64,000 nt of DNA from Pseudocercospora fijiensis CIRAD86. Its lineage: Eukaryota > Ascomycota > Dothideomycetes > Mycosphaerellales > Mycosphaerellaceae. The position numbers and the translations under genes are program-made. Shown in pieces: positions 25,151-37,462 of the stretch. The DNA is taken from contig NW_006921538.1 of assembly GCF_000340215.1 (NCBI RefSeq), positions 4,629,606 to 4,693,605 on the forward strand, read 5' to 3'. The notes below the pieces were generated by a model. It worked only from the letters and a program-made list of their open reading frames with translations. It did not search any database and had not been told where the DNA came from. Each line of letters starts with the position of its first letter. Position 1 is the stretch's first letter.

Positions 25151-27064
25151 CTCGAGCCTATCGATATATTATAGTTACCCTGCCTAGAATAGATCTATCG
25201 TCTCTAATATTTCCGAGATACCGCCCCGCGTAGCCTCGAGCTATACGGCTACTCCGATACGTATACTATCTCGTATTCTCTAGCCTTCCTCCTATACTAT
25301 ACTTACTATTCGATTAGCGTTAGATATCCCGTCTAATAATAAAGGTATATACTCGTCGCAAATATAGTCGATTAAATCTTTATTCCTAAACTTAAGTTCT
25401 AGGACCTCCTTTACCTTCCCTAATGCTTTATCGAGGTTAGCTATACTATATACGTCTAGTAGCTTACGGTATGCCGCCTCTAGAACCGGAATTACCTTAA
25501 TAGTAAGATCTACTAAATCCTATTATATAGGTAGCCCTACTACTCGGCGTAGTAATCGGATGCTATTTACTATTAATAAGTAGTCTAGGTACTATTTCGC
25601 CTAGTATAGGATCGCGTCGGGAAAGTACTCCTACTATACGCTTTTAATTAATATTGTCGTCGTCGTATAGAGTATTAATAGCGGATCGTCTAGATATATA
25701 TCTAGCAGTATTAACTTTATATACTACGCGGCTAGACAATACCTATTTACGGTCGGGCAGTCTATTCGTATTACCGCTATCGTAACCGCTATCCTATCGA
25801 TAATAAAGCCTACTAGACATATACGGTGCCTACTACTGTCTAGTTTTACGAATGTATTATCTACGATTAACGTCCTATCGCTCTTAGTATATAGCTCTAA
25901 AAGCTCGGGATAGGCGACGACTAGGTACTTAAACCTATCCTTTACCGTATCCGGCTATATATAAAAGCCCGCGTATCTTAGTATATTTAGTTCTATGCCT
26001 GCGGTCGAATAGTTCGGCCGTTTGATTTTCTTTATCTCTAGTAGCTACGAGACATCCTCGATAACCTTATCCGCTTGTTTTTTATTTAACCCCGCGCACC
26101 GATATACTAACCTAGCTACTGCTTTATATACTTCTATCGAACGACCCCGGATATATATTATTATAAACTGTATTCTAATTCGCTAGTACGCCTCCCGCGT
26201 ACTATACTACTCTAGGTCTACTCGGTTGCTCTCGCCGTAGTTATAACGCGTATTAGATTAGTCTATTATCTACTTGCCCGTAATCTATTTATATCTCCCC
26301 TCGGCCTCTATTATCTCTATAATCCCTCGCTATAGATACGTATCTTCTCTATTTCTACCGTCGCCGTACTAGTACGTTATACGAGTTTGTTAACCTAATA
26401 TATTAACATCGCATTTGCTTTTTATAATACTAAATCCCCTCCGCTTCGCCTATCTGTATATAAACTATTCGGCTACCTAGAATAACGGGAATTAATGCCT
26501 GTAGATCCGATCTAGTAGTCTATACGCCTCTATTAGACGCTCGTATCGCGCCCTAGTATTATCTGTCCTACTATCCTTACCGCGAACTCGTACTAGAGCG
26601 CCGGGTAATCTTATAATTATTAGATGTCGCTAGATAGCAGCGCTCCTCTCGCGATATATCTCCTCTAATAACTTCTCTCGCCCTCTTACGCCTCCGCCTA
26701 AGCGCTAACGATCCTATTCGCGAATAGCGTATTCGATATCGAGTAGCGTAAAGTAGTCGTCGGTTATACTCCGTAATAGGAACTACGATAGACTTATTAT
26801 CGCTTCTAGCGTAACTGCCCGATTGTCGCGTATAACTACTACGCGGTATAGACAATCTATACTACCGTATCTAATACTTACTCGGCTAAGGGGAAACTCT
26901 ATCCCCTCCTATAAACGGAATCGGCCTCGCTATTAAACTTAAAGACTAGTTATATCCCCTTCCCCTTCTATAGCGCGTAACTTATATCGCATCTATATAT
27001 CTACGCTACTATCCGCCCTAATAGATATATCCTTACCTAAACTACCTATTATAGGAGATTACTA
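25150..27064 (-). pseudogene. Unknown RIP-damaged gene on the minus strand
   Basis: Read right to left, a frame of about 600 codons with stops only at TAG/TAA runs from near 27,060 to about 25,150. It is protein-like: basic and Gln-rich at the N-terminus, then a stretch with VDNTFVKLD and a run of hydrophobic segments (CLVGFIIDRIAVTIAVI), then a helical region (LDKALGKVKEVLELK). I do not recognise the family. The two ends are approximate. A 26,577-26,855 open frame on the same strand appears to be in another register. No second copy lies in the window, yet it is heavily converted, so a copy must exist elsewhere or RIP spread from neighbours. P2 palindromes lie on both sides (about 24,973 and 27,287). 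Confidence 0.5.
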
Positions 27065-27349
27065 TATTCTATACGTATATCTATCTCGCGCGTCTAATAC
27101 TCGGTCGAAGACTCGACCCTCTCTTCTACCTTTATTCTATCTCGCCCGTTTCTACGTAGTATATCTCCTATAGCTTATTATATATATTAACTAATAATAC
27201 GGCCGGTACTATTACGTACTATTACGCCGACCGCCCTATACCTACTAACGCGCCCTACAATCTCGTAATTAATAATACTAACTATTATTCTACCTAGCAA
27301 AACGGCTAGTATTGCCTTAGGTACCCGCTACCGCGCCTACGTAGCTCGA

Positions 27350-27676
27350 TATCGCCTTTACGTCCGTCCTTTACTTAGGCTAAGTTTGACCGTATATTAG
27401 CGTATTTCGGCGGACTTTACTTTATAGTATTAACTAAGGCGGCGAACGAAGCGTAGTCCCGACCTTACTATATAAATTAGCTACGTCGCCTAGGAGGACT
27501 CTTTTATACATATATTAGTAGAGTAAACCGCTAGTCTACCGGTCTTGCCCCGAGCGCTATTAACGCACTAATATAGGTCTCTTCTTGGCCGCTAACTCTC
27601 TCTACTTTATAATCTACTTCTACTACTAGCGACCTATACTCGTCTATCTATTCCTCTAGCCGGCAAACTAGTCTAT
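27350..27676 (+). repeat. Leader block L1
   Basis: First of four related blocks. Shared features in order: a TTTACTTAGGCTAAG-like start, GGCGGCGAACGAAGCG, a TATATAAATT group (27,469-27,478), TAGCTACGTCGC, AGTAAAGTAAACCGCTAGTC, a pyrimidine-rich run with CTACTTCTACTAC, and a closing P2 half with AAACTAGTCTATAG. It precedes broken gene a. Confidence 0.75.
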
Positions 27677-27679
27677 AGC

Positions 27680-28370
27680 CCTATACGTATATCCTACGCT
27701 ACCGTACTATACTACGCTACGACTACCTACTAAGCTCCCTACTACGTCCGATTATCGCTATAGTAGACTATACCGATAGTGCCGCTATCGCGCCCTTCGA
27801 GGCCGAACTCCGTCGTCTCTATATTAATAAAAACTGCTAGCTGTTTTTCTACGCCTACTTAATTAATAAAGAGATCGAATACTACTATAGTCGAATATTA
27901 AGCTTCTCTTAGCTCGACCTCGACGGCTATTCCGAAAAGCTCCGCTAACTCCGACTACGTAAGCTCGCGATCTTCCTAGTTAGTATTAGCTATACTAGAT
28001 TTTAAAGGGACTACACTCGGTATATTTAGAGATATTAGCCTCGTATACTAGCGATAGAGCCGTAGAAGTTAAGGTCGGAATCGTCTCTATATAGCTCCGC
28101 TATAATAATTAGCATTTATTTAGTTACTCTATATAGAACTAGGCGTAGGGAAGCCTACGTACGCCCCTAGGTTACCTATTATACTATGCTCTCGATAGCG
28201 GATTAATGCGGACGTACGTAGTATTACAGACTATGCCGTAGCTTATACTACTATAGTTCTATACTATCTAGCTCTCTATTACTCTTATTCTTATATAATA
28301 ATTTAATTTATATATCTGCTATCTTATCCTTTCCTATACTATACGTACTAATATCTCCTGCAATCGTCGA
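27680..28370 (+). pseudogene. Broken gene a behind leader L1
   Basis: The frame after L1 reads as protein for about 170-200 codons (segments such as FEAELRRLYINKN and LDLDGYSEKLR), with stops at Gln/Trp-like sites. No family is recognised. It is much shorter than genes c and d and is followed by a P2 palindrome (28,373-28,392) and leader L2 about 150 bases further on. Either it is a 5' fragment of a longer family member or a separate short gene. Boundaries are approximate. Confidence 0.4.
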
Positions 28371-28525
28371 CTATTTTACTAGCTAGTAAAGTCTATCGTC
28401 CCTATAGCCGCTATAGTTGCCTTATATCCTATCTAGCTATATGTATCTACTATTGCCTCCGCCGATAGAACGGTCGACTATGCCTTAGGTATCTATTAGC
28501 TCGGTACGCTAGTCGTTACCCGACT

Positions 28526-28850
28526 TTATACCCTTTACTTAGATTAAGTTTAATACTATACTAGCGTATCTCGGTAGACTTTACCTCTCGGCCTCGACTA
28601 AAGCGGCGAACGAAGCGCAATCCCGAGTTCGCTATATAAATTCGCTACGTCGCTTAGGACGACCTTTTTGTATACGCCTTAGTAAAGTAAACCGCTAGTC
28701 TACTAGTCTTAGCCCGAGCGCCTATACCGCGCTAATTTATATCTCCTTCTATTTCTCGACTTCTCTTCTACCTTACTACCTACTTCTACTACCGCCTACT
28801 CTACTCGCCTAGTAACTTTTCTACCTAGCAAATTAGTCTATAGTTATACT
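28526..28850 (+). repeat. Leader block L2
   Basis: Same order of shared groups as L1, including GGCGAACGAAGCGCAATCCCG, TATATAAATT at 28,633-28,642, AGTAAAGTAAACCGCTAGTC and a terminal P2-like half at 28,818-28,838. It lies about 1.18 kb from L1. Confidence 0.75.
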
Positions 28851-30390
28851 ACTACTATATCCGTATATATACTATAAACTATATACGTCGTTGCCTCCGA
28901 TTACTACTATAGTAAAGGTCGCCGACGATAATACCGTAGATAGTACGCTAGGCCGATCCCGCGTAGATTAATAAGCCGTAGCTATCTTCTATAATCGCTA
29001 CTACGAATATTTTAATATTATACGTAATTACTTTATCGACCTAGTCTAGTTCGTATCCTAGGCGAGCGCTCGCCCCTATTATACCGCTATACGCCGTAAG
29101 CTCGTTAGGACTGTATATAATGTATCTCGTAGTATTTATTTCTTATCCTGCCTCTACGTACGTCCTCCCTTCGATAGTGCCCTACTATAAGTTAGCTACG
29201 CTATAGACTACTTTGCTAGCTAGTAAATAGTTAGCGATATCTATTGCCTTTGCTAGCTAGTAAAGCGGTCTATAGTCGACGAAACTATATACTATCCGAC
29301 TAACTAGCGTATAGTGCTCGATTATTAGCGAATATATAGGACTCTATCTAGCGGTACCCTAAAGTTACTATATCTATTCTTATACTAGAGTATCGCGTCT
29401 ACTAGCTTATATAACTAGTCGCCCTATCCTATCGGTTTATAGTAGTCTTATTGCTTATCTATATATATATTATCCTATAGTCTTCTAAAGTTAGGTTTAC
29501 TATCGACGTAGACCTATTCGCCTACGACGCGCTCTATCTACTACTAGGTATATATCGGATCCCGTACGCTACCCTAGACTATATATCTATATATTAGAGC
29601 ACCGTCGCCTATAGATCCTTTAAAGACGATCTAGACGTAAAGGCGATTATTTATTACTTTTATAGCCGCGCTCGCCTAGCTATATTTTACGTTGCTACTA
29701 TAACCGATATCTCCGCTATCGCCTAGAAACGCTTATAGAACTAGCCGTCGGCGCCTAGGACTTAGCGTCTAGTATACTATCTATATCGCATCGATCCTGC
29801 CTACTATTATCTCGAGCTAGACTTACCCTACCTACTCTCTACTTATCTATTTACGGCTCTTATACTAGAGCGTATCTTTAGCGACGACGAGATTAAGCGC
29901 ATTCGCGGTCGTACCTTTAAACCGCAATCTACCGAGATATAGTCTATCTAGGCCTAAATAAAGTACTAATTAATATCTTAGAGAGCTCTACTCGCGCGTC
30001 CTAGGCTTTAATATAGTCTCCGCGAGATCGACGTACGAGTTCCTTATTAGCGTACCTCTATTCCTCTTAGTAGATAGACGATGCGCTTAGATATTATTAG
30101 TCCTATAGTATACTATGTCGTATATTACGCGAATAACTATATTTAACTATACTATCTACGAATTCTTACGTGCCCTATTCCCTACCTTCGTTCGACTAAC
30201 CTGCCTTAATACTCGTCTTACGCTACGTAATACGCTAGCCTACGGTACTTGGCTGCCGATAGTGTTGCCTACTAGGAAATTATCGCGTCCTCGTAACGCC
30301 TCGCCCTCTATTGCTCGCTATTTTTTACTAATGCTAACTGTAATCCCGTATAGCAAAATAGACGCGCCTATATTCTATATCTATTAGCCT
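28850..30390 (+). pseudogene. Broken gene b behind leader L2
   Basis: Two coding-like parts, about 28,890-29,195 and 29,480-30,100, flank a noncoding piece with two P2 palindromes (29,211-29,233 and 29,250-29,272), so this may be exon-intron-exon. The second part reads as protein with stops at Gln-like sites (for example FKDDLDVKAIIYYFY and SDDEIKRIRGRTFKPQ). A 30,115-30,387 open frame overlaps its end and is probably another register. No family is recognised. L3 follows within about 20 bases. Confidence 0.4.
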
Positions 30391-30407
30391 AGTATACCTT
30401 ATACTAC

Positions 30408-30783
30408 TTTACTTTACCTTACCTCCTATCCTACTTATATTAAGTTTAATTGTATACTACCCCGTTTTCGGTAGACTTTACTTCTCGGCTTTAACTAAGG
30501 CGGCGAACGAAATACAATCCCGGCCTATTTGTACAAATTAGCTGCGTCGCTCGGGATAACTCTTTTACGTAGCCTTTAGTTAGGTCGACCGCGTTGCTAT
30601 TTAACGTATACGCGCCTACGGCCTATACGTTAGTCCGAGCGCCTACGCGCTACCTATTTATATTTCTCTTCCTTTATATCTTCCCTACTTTTCTATCTAC
30701 TACTACTACTACTACTTTAACTACTACTACTACTACTTCTACCGCCTATCGTTATTTTCTAGCCGGTAAAGCAGTCTATAATC
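30408..30783 (+). repeat. Leader block L3 (least converted copy)
   Basis: Same block as L1/L2, but at 30,530-30,539 it reads TGTACAAATT where the others have TATATAAATT, and TAGCTGCGTCGC where others have TAGCTACGTCGC. This shows the unconverted state. It ends with P2 (TAGCCGGTAAAGCAGTCTATA) at 30,757-30,780. Confidence 0.75.
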
Positions 30784-31632
30784 GAATTAGTACTACCTAG
30801 GCGATACCTAAGGACGTTTCTAAGTTAAATATAGCGGACGACCCCGAAGTACTAGCTCTAGGCCCTCTACGTCTATCTAGGCGTCTACCCTCTCCGGTTA
30901 TTAGTCCTCTTATACCTAGCGATATATGTAAATTCGCGCGCGACGAAAAGGCCTTTCTCGGCGAGGCTAGATCGACCCGAGTAGATAATACTTATAACTA
31001 CTAGCGAACTATACGCGTAATAGACGACCTAACGAATATCCTTTATAAGTAGTATAAGACGTACGACGTATATAAGATTAACGATTAGGATCCGGTACTA
31101 TAGCGAGCCTTCCTACGAGATATTAGTAATAGTATCGATATAACTTTTTCGACTTCGGATACTATTAATCCCGCTAATATAAAATATCTCCTAAGTAAGC
31201 GTAAGAGCACTATCTAGGCTAATACTAACTAGCTATAGCTTACGCCCTAGCCCGATATCCCGTTCCCTATTACCGACGCCTAGCGTACGTTATACGCTAG
31301 TATACTCGATACCCTATAGCACTATCGCTCTAGGTATACGGCTACGCCTCTATTATTTAACGAAGCCTATATAGTAATAAATATCGACGTTACTATACTC
31401 CTAGACGGCGAGATTAATAAAGTTAGTAAATGCCTATACCGTATTACGTTTCGCAGACTCTATCTTACGATATAGCAACTATAGGCTATTATATAGATCG
31501 TCGAAATATAGAAATTACCTATATAGGGCGCTATTCTCGCCGACGATGCCGGTACTAGTAAGACTATCTCTATCCTCTACGCCGCCGTAGCTTAGTCCGA
31601 GTATATCGAAGAATAGCGTATTATATATTAAG

Positions 31633-31757
31633 GTAAGAAATGTTAATCCTAACGTATAGATTATTTTGCTAGCCGGTAAATACACGTCTAGATATCTATT
31701 TACCGGCCGGTAAAACGGTCTATATATATACTTATCTCCTACTAACTATCGTCGTAG
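31633..31757 (+). repeat. Gene c intron with two P2 palindromes
   Basis: The donor is GTAAGA, the branch ACTAAC is at 31,741-31,746, and the acceptor GTCGTAG ends at 31,757. P2 arms TTTTGCTAGCCGGTAAA (31,666-31,684) and TTTACCGGCCGGTAAAAC (31,699-31,717) lie inside. Phase 1, 22 codons after the motif I Lys-Thr. Confidence 0.85.
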
Positions 31758-33384
31758 CTATACTCGACTACGCCTATATAGAGCGAGGTATTGTACTAGA
31801 CTCTATCTTCGGCTATTACGTCCCGTTCTATAATATACCGACTATTCCTAATAACGACCCGCGCGATCTATTTATAATAGTAGTCGACGCTTTCCTCGAC
31901 TAGCGATTTAGCGTTAGTAGCCGCTAGACGCTCTAGCGTAGGACACTCGATTACCTAGAGTACGAAGCCGACGGTATTTACCTAGGCCCTCTTAAAGAGG
32001 ACCTTAACGCGTAGAAGTCGACTATCGCTAAATTACGTACCGAGCTAGATAAGACTTATACGACGCCTTACCGCTACGCTCCTATCTACTAAATTAGGAC
32101 CGCCGCGACGATTAATACCTAGCGCGATACCTATAACCGGTACTTTAGTCCTAATCCTAACTATACTCGCTATCTCTACGTCGCTACTCTCGTTACGCTT
32201 AATAGCGAGTCTCGCTATCCCGTCTATATTATCCGGCGTTATCTAAATGTATCCGACGGCCTAGGACTTATCGAATATATCGTATCCCTTTCGGACCGCG
32301 ATCTATAGACTACTCGTACGCTTATTATCTCTACTCGCGAGGCCTTTGTTTAGGAGACACTTATACCCGGCCTAGCGTACTATAAGCGATACAACCGCCT
32401 AGCTTAGTTTTAGGATCGGCTATAGCTATATTAGTAGAAGGACGAATTGTAACTATAGAATCTCGAGGCAGTCGATTATCGAATAGAGCGTAGAGACCGT
32501 ACTAATAATACTATTAGAGAACTCTAGATTGCCCGCAATACTAAATTGTACGATAAGTATCGATCCGATAATACGTTTCGTCTCGCTAACTTACGCGCCG
32601 CGTATCCGTTTATCGTTATATATAACGAGGTATACTACTTCTAGGCGCAGTTCTCTCTCTAAATAGACGCTATATAGAATCTCTTTAATAACGCGTATAT
32701 AGTAGCTGTATTTGCTATAGCGACTCTATTAGCTACCGATCTTAACGACTTCGCTATATTTACTCGGTTTCTATTCTATCGTATCTTTAAACTATAGAAC
32801 GTCCGAGATCGGACCGACCTTATCTTTAGATTTTCGGACGTTACCGATACTATTATATACTATAGCCGTTTCTAACGCGACTACGGCCTCCGATAGAGCG
32901 CTATTCCCGAAGATCTACGAATCTATTATATAGCTCTACTATCTCGCTACGTCTATACTAGCGCTATATACTTTCGCGATATCGTCCTCTAAATACTTAA
33001 CCCTAAAGCCCTATATAGGCCCCTCGACGACGACGACTAGATATATCTAACGATATTCGCTTTTAGCCTCTACGTCCTCCGACGCTCTAAGGGAAACTAA
33101 CTTAAGATTCGCGACTATACTATAACCTTAGGGGACGATATTCCCTTATAGTAAGTCGTTAACGTCGAGGTGTAATATACTCCTATTTCCTAAGTAGAAT
33201 ACCGCGCCGCTTACTATCGCTTCGCTAAGTATATCGATAAGCTAGACCGCGGTATTAAGCGCCCCTCTACTACGCTAACTTACGAGGCACTATTTCGCTA
33301 GCTTAGTCTCTATACTACCTATCCTCTTCTCGCCGCTATTGCTAACTAAAGGCTAACCTCCTCTACGCTAACTCTTTAATCCCT

Positions 33385-33516
33385 ATAAGTCTATTACGCT
33401 ATAGACTATTTTACCGGCTAGCGAAAACTAGTAGACGTATACGACTATTTCGCTAGCTAGTAAAGTAGTCTATAGTCTAACCGTCCGCCGCTACTTTCTC
33501 GCTAATATAACTCTAG
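33385..33516 (+). repeat. Gene c second intron with two P2 palindromes
   Basis: The donor ATAAGT (from GTAAGT after a T) is at 33,385, the branch GCTAATA is near 33,501, and the acceptor CTCTAG ends at 33,516. P2 arms lie at 33,409-33,428 and 33,446-33,470. Alignment with gene d across both exon edges supports these limits. Confidence 0.75.
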
Positions 33517-35880
33517 CGCCTTATATTAGATAATAATATAGGACTTCTTTTAGTTCTATATAAAGGGCTCTACGCCCCTTCCCGCTCTAAGCCGTCGCGT
33601 AGATCGACTCGTCTATCTAGTCCGCCTATCTCCGAAGTACCTAGCGATACTATAGCTTATCTACGTATACATTATCTAGCTTTCGTCTAAGGTAGTATTC
33701 TAGGTTAAAGAGCTCCTTAGTTACTAACTCCTCGACCTCGTATTAGAGTTATATTAGATCCGATACTCTACTATCTATACTAGTATAACGTACGCCGAGC
33801 GCGCTACCGCCGAGGATGCCTTTAGTAGTAATCCCCGAACCTAGGCTATTATCCTATCCTCGCGTACTAATACGGAGTCTATTAATCTATATTACGGTAT
33901 ATACGTATAGTATATCGTAGATGTCGTCGACTTTAGTAAGAAGAACTCGATCGTTAATCGTTATACTTACGTAGAATAGACTTACGCTATTATAGTATTC
34001 GAATCGAGCCTTATCGATACTATCGACTTACGCTACTAGTAGACCTTCTATCTCGATATTTAGGAGCGGCTTACTATAGTAGTCTTACCGCCCGACCGGC
34101 TTATAGATAAAGAGATCTACTATATCTAGTTAGACGAGATTATACGAGCTTATAGTACTACCGGTACGCCCCCTATAACCTAATTCTATAAACACGCTAA
34201 TACTAATATTAGATAGCGTATAGCCGACGCCTATATACGTAAGTCCTACGGCATTCGCTACTAGATATTAGATACTACGTAGGGCTATATCTCCGACCTA
34301 ACTCGTAAGAATCTCGTCCCGGTCGAAGCTATCTTTTGCCTATTACTTAGTAGTATAATAGCGGGAGAAGTCGCTACTATCGTCGACCGCTAGTAGCTCG
34401 CGCTAGATAACTTCCTTTAGGCCGATAAGCGTAACCTAGACCGTATAGGAGGATGCGACTACGAGTATCTAAAGTACGCTATAGCGTAATATCTATACCG
34501 CGACGACGTTACTAAGAATACCCGTCCGATTCGACTTATATAGTACCTTTACTATTTCGCTACCGAGGCCCTCGTTATAGGTTAATACGACTCTACTATT
34601 ATTCCTAATTAGTATAGTAAGTCGTACCGTACGTTATTATCTATTTCGCTATCTAGTATAGTAGTTATTACCTCCGTTGCTAGTCGAATTGCTAATACCC
34701 TTTATAGTATATCTTAAGTACGTTTAGCAGCGCACTCCTAACTACGACGCCGATTTTGCCTAGGCTATATAAAATATCGGCTACTACGCTCTTACTCTTA
34801 CGCCCCTCGTCCGAAGATTTCGGAGTTTTACCGATCCCTTCGATAATTATAATAATAATAGTAACTATAGAGTTGCTACTCCCTCTCTTAGAACGCTATC
34901 TAACTACGAACCTAACCGTATAGGTATATAGCTATACTTACTAGGTAGTTAGGCCGGCTCTCCTATTCGCCCTAACTCTAGTAACTCCGTCGGAGATACT
35001 AGCGCTATAGACTAGCTAACCCTACGCGCTCGTTACTTAACTAAGCGATCTCTTACTCTACTAGTCGCTCCTTATTCTCGCCTAGCCGACGATATATTAG
35101 CTTATACTAAGTATATTAAGCTAGCGGCCGGCGCCTCGTCTATAGTACTAGTTAAGAGTAGCGACGCCGAGAATGCCGAGTAAGGCGTAGGTATATACGT
35201 ACGGGCCCTATATATAGAGAGTAGATAGTAATATAGATCTCCTCGAGTAGGGCTCTACGGGACGACTAGTAAGTACGCGTATCCTAGGCGTTAGGTCCTA
35301 TAGGTTACCGACTAGGCGCGCGTATAAATAGTCTAGTCTATATACTAAATACTAGCCGATTAAGTAGAGCAATTTCCTATTATGTCTTAGGCCTTTTCTA
35401 TAGTTTTTCCTCCTACTTATATATAGTCTACCTAGTCGGCATTTGTAATATATACTATTAATATAACCGAATTGTAGTAGCCGTTACGCGTAGATCTAGA
35501 GTCTATATAACCGATTCCGAACTGCTATTATCCGCGAGGCCCTACCGCTATTGTCTAACCCGCCTATACCTTTGTTATACTTTACGTATACGTAATACAA
35601 TCGCCGAGTATCTATAGTAACGATAGAGAGTCTTTCCCTACCGCTCGGGTATTTTATCTACCTATCTTCCCGCCTCTACCGATATTATACATTTCCCGCT
35701 ACCTAGTTATTATATCTTGCCTATAAGATACGCCGTCTATAGGATTATACGGGCAGGTATAATAGAAGATACGTCTATAGATATACGTCTAAGCTAGGTC
35801 TTATATTCCGCTATTATCTCCCCTAGGTTTAGTATACTATTAGTCTATCTCTACTATAATACCCCCTCTTATTAGTCGCT

Positions 35881-36317
35881 AACTATTTTGCTAGCTAGGG
35901 AAAAAATAGTTAAAAGAGTTTATACGGCGGCGTCTCTAATAAGTACTCTATCGGTTACTAACCTGTCTTAACCGGACACACTCTCGCGGCGACGGTTAAC
36001 TACTTTTCCGGCTAGCAAAGTCGTTAGTATTACCTTAGTTATATTTCGTCTTGCCGCGCCTACTCTAGTTAGACTTTACTTTACTTCCTTCTACGCCTCG
36101 TACCTACCGCGTACGTAAAGTCTACGTATATATTACGTTACTATTATATACCGCTTCGTCGTCGTTCGGCTACCTTCTATAGGCCTACTTCGCGCGTAAC
36201 CTCGCCTATATTATAGACGGAGATATGCGACTTCGATATACTATATAAAATTATATAAGCGACGTAAGCGGTCCGTCTAGTATAGGATCTCGGTAAGGTA
36301 ATAGCGTCGCTTCGGCT
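35881..36317. other. Spacer between gene c and leader L4
   Basis: No coding signal is seen. P2 palindromes lie at 35,888-35,912 and 36,003-36,028. A CTATATAAAATTATATAAG run is present at about 36,240. Confidence 0.55.
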
Positions 36318-36712
36318 TTACTTTATTCCTTCCTCTTAGATTAGGTTCTAAACCCTATACTAGCGCGTTTTAGCGGACATTACCTATCGGCCTTAACTAA
36401 CGTACCGAACGAAAGGCGGTCCTAACTTTACTATATAAATTAGCTATATCGCTCGGGACGTCTCTTTTATACGCGCGTTAGTAAAGTAAACCGCCCTATA
36501 TGTTTGCGCTATCTACGTAGCCTGCCGTATAAACGGTTAGAGGTCCGAGCGCTAATACTAGTATATACCTTTCTACTATCGCCCTAACTTCTTCTACTTT
36601 ATAATCTACTCCTACTACTACTGCCTTCCTCGTCTACCTACCTCTATCTCGTTTCTCTATCTAGTAAACTAGTCTATACTCCTATTTTCTCTACCCGGCA
36701 AACCGATCTATA
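36318..36712 (+). repeat. Leader block L4
   Basis: Fourth copy of the leader, more divergent: GTACCGAACGAAAGGCGG, TATATAAATT at 36,433-36,442, AGTAAAGTAAACCGCC and two P2-like halves at 36,652-36,680 and 36,695-36,712. It precedes gene d. Confidence 0.7.
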
Positions 36713-37298
36713 CCTACGAGCTACTCTTCTAGCTAGTCCGAACGGTAAATAACGGCTAGTACGCTATATACCGACGGCGATTATAAATCCGAACGAGAAG
36801 TTCGTACCGACTAGTCTAGCGACGCCGAAGAAGCGTAAGAAGATAGTTACTACTAACGCGAACGCTACCGAGTCGTCGCCGACTCTTTCTACGAGAACTA
36901 AGGGCAAGAGCACTAAGGCTACCTAGAATACACTAGCTACTCCTTCTACGCCGGGCATACCCGCCTAGCCTAAGCCTAAGCCTAAGGCTCCTAAGGTACC
37001 TAAGGTAGCAACCGTACCGCTATAGTTTAGCCTAACTACGGATAAGAAGTAGGCACTATACGAGGCTATACGTAAAGCTAGAAGAGAGGCGCTTAGAATA
37101 TTCCTAGTAAACGGTACGTAAGTTCCCGTCTAGGCCGATTATAGTATATACCTTCTCGGCTTCCTAGGGTCCGGTCTAGAGAAGAATAGATATATTCTCT
37201 TATTCCTAAACTTCCCTTATTAGGATCTATATAAAGGGTTCCTTTAGGCTATATCGTAGTCGGTAGGTCGGTAGTATTAGAATAACGGTAGATATTAG

Positions 37299-37462
37299 GT
37301 AAGTTCCGTCCTACGCTATATACCTAGACTAATATACTAACTGTTTTACTAGCTAGTAAATCCGCTATATCGAAGTTAGACTTTACCGGCCGGCGAAATA
37401 GTTAGCGGTTTAGTCCTCGTAGTTATATATCCCTTCTAGTTAACGCTAATATTATTATATAG
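37299..37462 (+). repeat. Gene d first intron with two P2 palindromes
   Basis: The donor is GTAAGT at 37,299, a CGCTAAT branch-like group is at 37,444, and the acceptor ATATAG ends at 37,462. P2 arms are at 37,343-37,362 and 37,381-37,400. Confidence 0.75.

Larger units (their letters stand above)
30784..35880 (+). pseudogene. SNF2-like helicase paralogue, gene c
   Basis: Motif I is at 31,538-31,564 (ADDAGTSKT, from ADD.GTGKT). The upstream frame is about 240 codons of N-terminal sequence shared with gene d (for example TILLDGEINKVSK before motif I). Introns: 31,633-31,757 (GTAAGA donor, CTAAC branch) and about 33,385-33,516 (donor now ATAAGT), each with two P2 palindromes; a third P2-bearing piece lies near 34,640-34,690. 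The expected Q..GR..R..Q of motif VI is weak here; the equivalent stretch near 33,930-33,990 has diverged. The C-terminal part (to about 35,880) is Pro/Ser-rich. Stops fall at Gln/Trp sites. Related to gene d and to the E1 helicase by shared intron positions. Confidence 0.75.

Noticed and set aside
27469..27478. TATA box in leader L1 (and L2, L4)
   Set aside because: L3 has TGTACAAATT at the same place, so TATATA probably arose from RIP.
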